Positions 4,739 through 6,007 of a stretch of DNA of 6,007 nucleotides are shown in pieces; positions within the stretch are counted from its first letter, which is position 1; each line of letters begins with the position of its first letter. The notes under the pieces were generated by a model. That model had not been told where the DNA came from. It did no database searches and saw nothing but the letters and a program-made list of their open reading frames with translations. The translations under genes were made by a program, and so were the position numbers. Source of the stretch: CAZXVW01 sp964644025 (lineage in GTDB: Bacteria; Acidobacteriota; Terriglobia; Bryobacterales; Bryobacteraceae); contig CAZXVW010000237.1 in NCBI GenBank assembly GCA_964644025.1, positions 1 to 6,007 of the forward strand, written 5' to 3'.

Positions 4739-5219
4739 CCGCTCCCGCCCGGGCCCTTGCTCGACCGAATTTCAGTGCCCGCCAGCGCCGAGGCCGCCAT
4801 CTACCGCCCTTTCGCGCGCGGCGGCCCGACCTAAGATTAGTCGCCGCCTGCGCTTCGCCTCCCTGCTGATCTTTAGTTTCCGCAGCAGCCTCACCGGCGC
4901 CTCACAGTTCGGAACTCTTGTCCAATACTGCGGAGTTCGACGGGACCGGCGGGCGCCGAGATCTCCGACGCGGCTCACCTCAACCGTCTGCGGGCCGGCC
5001 GGGAGTGCAGAACCAGCCAAGGTCCTCGTCACGGAAGCGGGACCCGCCGGCCGAGCACGGCTCGCAGGCATATTCGGCAGCCTCGCTGGTGCGGCCACCC
5101 CTGTTTTCAGAACTCCGCCTCTGGAAATTCATACTTTCGCCGCCAGATTGCTCCGCGCCCGCTGGATTCCTCTCCGTTTTTTTTGATAAACAAAGGAGTC
5201 GGCTAGGCCATTTCCTGCC
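4739..5219. other. about 480 bases with no supported gene
   Basis: I find no convincing gene or RNA here. Open frames on both strands have Arg/Ala/Gly/Pro-rich, low-complexity translations typical of GC-rich non-coding DNA. The only structures are a short palindrome AGTTC-G-GAACT (4906-4916), a distant 9-base inverted repeat GCGGAGTTC (4930-4938) with GAACTCCGC (5110-5118), and a T8 run at 5177-5184. No regularly spaced direct repeats are present, so this is not a CRISPR array. It may hold decayed sequence and the upstream control region of the CRISPR-associated gene. Confidence 0.6.
5177..5198 (+). promoter_or_regulatory. AT-rich tract with orphan Shine-Dalgarno upstream of the CRISPR-associated gene
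   Basis: A run of eight T (5177-5184) is followed by GATAAA (5185-5190), a possible -10 element, and AAAGGAG (5192-5198), a good ribosome-binding consensus. No start codon lies at normal distance from it: the in-frame GTG at 5220 is 21 bases away and the ATG at 5274 is 75 bases away. The tract stands out in otherwise GC-rich DNA and is the likeliest promoter region for the gene to its right. Confidence 0.3.
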
Positions 5220-5273
5220 GTGGGTGTTCGTCCGCAAGCTTGTCAGCAGTCCGGCCGGCCCCTGGAACAGGCC

Positions 5274-6007
5274 ATGATAGAGAGTGCAAAGATGGTCCGC
5301 CCGCACAACTACGCCAGACGCATCCTGCTCTCGGCAGCGGGCCTGTCCCCGCAGGTGATCACGGAAACGCTGTACGCGCTGGCGGTGAGACGCCAGCCGG
5401 CGTTCGTTCCCACCGAAGTGCACCTGGTGACCACTTCCGAGGGAGCCGAGCGCGCCCGCCTCAGCCTGCTCGGTTCCGAACCGGGCTGGTTTCGGCGCCT
5501 TTGCCGGGATTACAACCTCGGCGAAATTCGTTTCGGGGAGGACTGCATCCATGTAATCCGTGACGCCGGCGGCCGGCCACTCAGCGACATCCGCTCCCAG
5601 CGGGACAACCAGGCGGCGGCGGATCAGGTCGCCGAGCTGGTGCGCCGTTTCACCTCCGACCCCGATGCCGCCGTCCATGCTTCGATCGCGGGCGGCCGCA
5701 AGACGCTGGGCTTTTTCCTCGGCTACGCCCTTTCGCTGCTCGGGCGCCCGCAGGATCGCCTTTCACACGTGCTGGTACATCCGCCGTATGAGTCGCACCC
5801 GGACTTCTACTACCCAACGCGCAAGCGCCACGTGATCTTCACGCCGCAGCCGGACAGCCGGCCGCTCGACACATCGCAGGCGGAGGTCACGTTGGCCGAA
5901 ATCCCCTTCGTGCGGCTCCGCGAGTGGCTGCCGCAACAGTTGCTGAATCACGAGACCAGCTTCAGCGACGCGGTGGAAGCGGCGCAGCGGACGCTGGGCC
6001 CGCCGGA
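5274..6007 (+). CDS. CRISPR-associated protein, NE0113 family (Csm6/CARF-like), 3' truncated by window edge
   Basis: The first 244 residues are visible and the frame is open to the window end. Motifs match the Cas_NE0113 family as I know it: ARRILLSAAGLSPQVITETL (14-33), VHLVTTSEGAERARLSLLG (49-67), GWFRRLCRDY (71-80), LSDIRSQRDNQAAADQ (103-118), SIAGGRKTLGFFLGYALSLL (137-156) and DRLSHVLVHPPYE (161-173). This family belongs to the CARF clade of type III CRISPR accessory proteins, often named Csm6 or CRISPR-associated ring nuclease; such proteins sense cyclic oligoadenylate, and members cleave RNA or degrade the signal. The N-terminal Rossmann-like fold and the GGRKT loop fit nucleotide binding. 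Whether a C-terminal HEPN (RxxxxH) domain follows cannot be seen. Start choice is uncertain: ATG 5274 is given, ATG 5292 (preceded by GAGAG) is equally good, and in-frame GTG 5220 is possible. No other cas gene or array is in the window. Confidence 0.9.
   Translation, partial: MIESAKMVRPHNYARRILLSAAGLSPQVITETLYALAVRRQPAFVPTEVHLVTTSEGAERARLSLLGSEPGWFRRLCRDYNLGEIRFGEDCIHVIRDAGGRPLSDIRSQRDNQAAADQVAELVRRFTSDPDAAVHASIAGGRKTLGFFLGYALSLLGRPQDRLSHVLVHPPYESHPDFYYPTRKRHVIFTPQPDSRPLDTSQAEVTLAEIPFVRLREWLPQQLLNHETSFSDAVEAAQRTLGPP

Noticed and set aside
4343..5098. CRISPR array or leader in the non-coding stretch next to the CRISPR-associated gene
   Set aside because: I could find no direct repeats of 20 bases or more at regular spacing; the repeats present are inverted and single.
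5250..5261. TCCGGCCGGCCC, identical to the 12 bases at 2161-2172 in the 3' half of tRNA-Pro; possible attachment-site duplicate
   Set aside because: Only 12 bases, centred on a palindromic CCGGCCGG that is common in GC-rich DNA. It diverges before the tRNA 3' end, and no integrase lies between the copies.
4980..5678. A 232-codon minus-strand open frame opposite the CRISPR-associated gene
   Set aside because: More than half is the antisense shadow of the NE0113-family gene. The remainder is Gly/Arg/Ser-rich with no supported start, although a few residues (YACEPC) superficially resemble a zinc site.

Overview
This GC-rich window comes from a bacterial chromosome. A sulfatase sits next to a Tat-signalled enolase-superfamily enzyme, a pairing I associate with heavily polysaccharide-degrading phyla such as Acidobacteriota (Solibacter/Bryobacter-like), Planctomycetota or Verrucomicrobiota. 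The taxonomic guess is inference; no marker gene is present.

Layout. Bases 1-536 (+) hold the 3' end of an SGSH-like sulfatase. Bases 537-797 are non-coding, with several perfect inverted repeats that nest as a possible pseudoknotted RNA. Bases 798-2039 (+) encode a mandelate racemase/muconate lactonizing-type enzyme with a twin-arginine signal. Bases 2100-2177 (+) are a complete tRNA-Pro(GGG) with an encoded CCA and a plausible promoter. Bases 2178-2384 have no secure gene. Two uncharacterised minus-strand genes follow (4318 down to 2385). They overlap by 4 bases (ATGA) and form an operon; the larger product has an N-terminal half resembling a widespread uncharacterised family and a C-terminal half made of two tandem ~106-residue repeats. 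Upstream of this operon (4352-4488) lies a strong, forked, imperfect palindrome. Its outer arm can alternatively pair with the operon's Shine-Dalgarno sequence, so it looks like a cis-regulatory RNA switch or a structured mobile/replication site. A 60-codon minus-strand gene candidate lies at 4556-4738. Bases 4739-5219 hold nothing I can call. From 5274 to the right edge (+) runs the start of a CRISPR-associated CARF-like gene of the NE0113 family, cut by the window end.

How it fits together. The left third is carbohydrate catabolism: desulfation of a glycan plus an exported acid-sugar dehydratase or epimerase. The tRNA marks a change of content. To its right come uncharacterised genes, a structured non-coding element and a type III CRISPR-associated effector/ring-nuclease gene, all typical of an accessory region. 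No integrase, transposase or CRISPR array is visible in the window, so the boundary of any island is not established.
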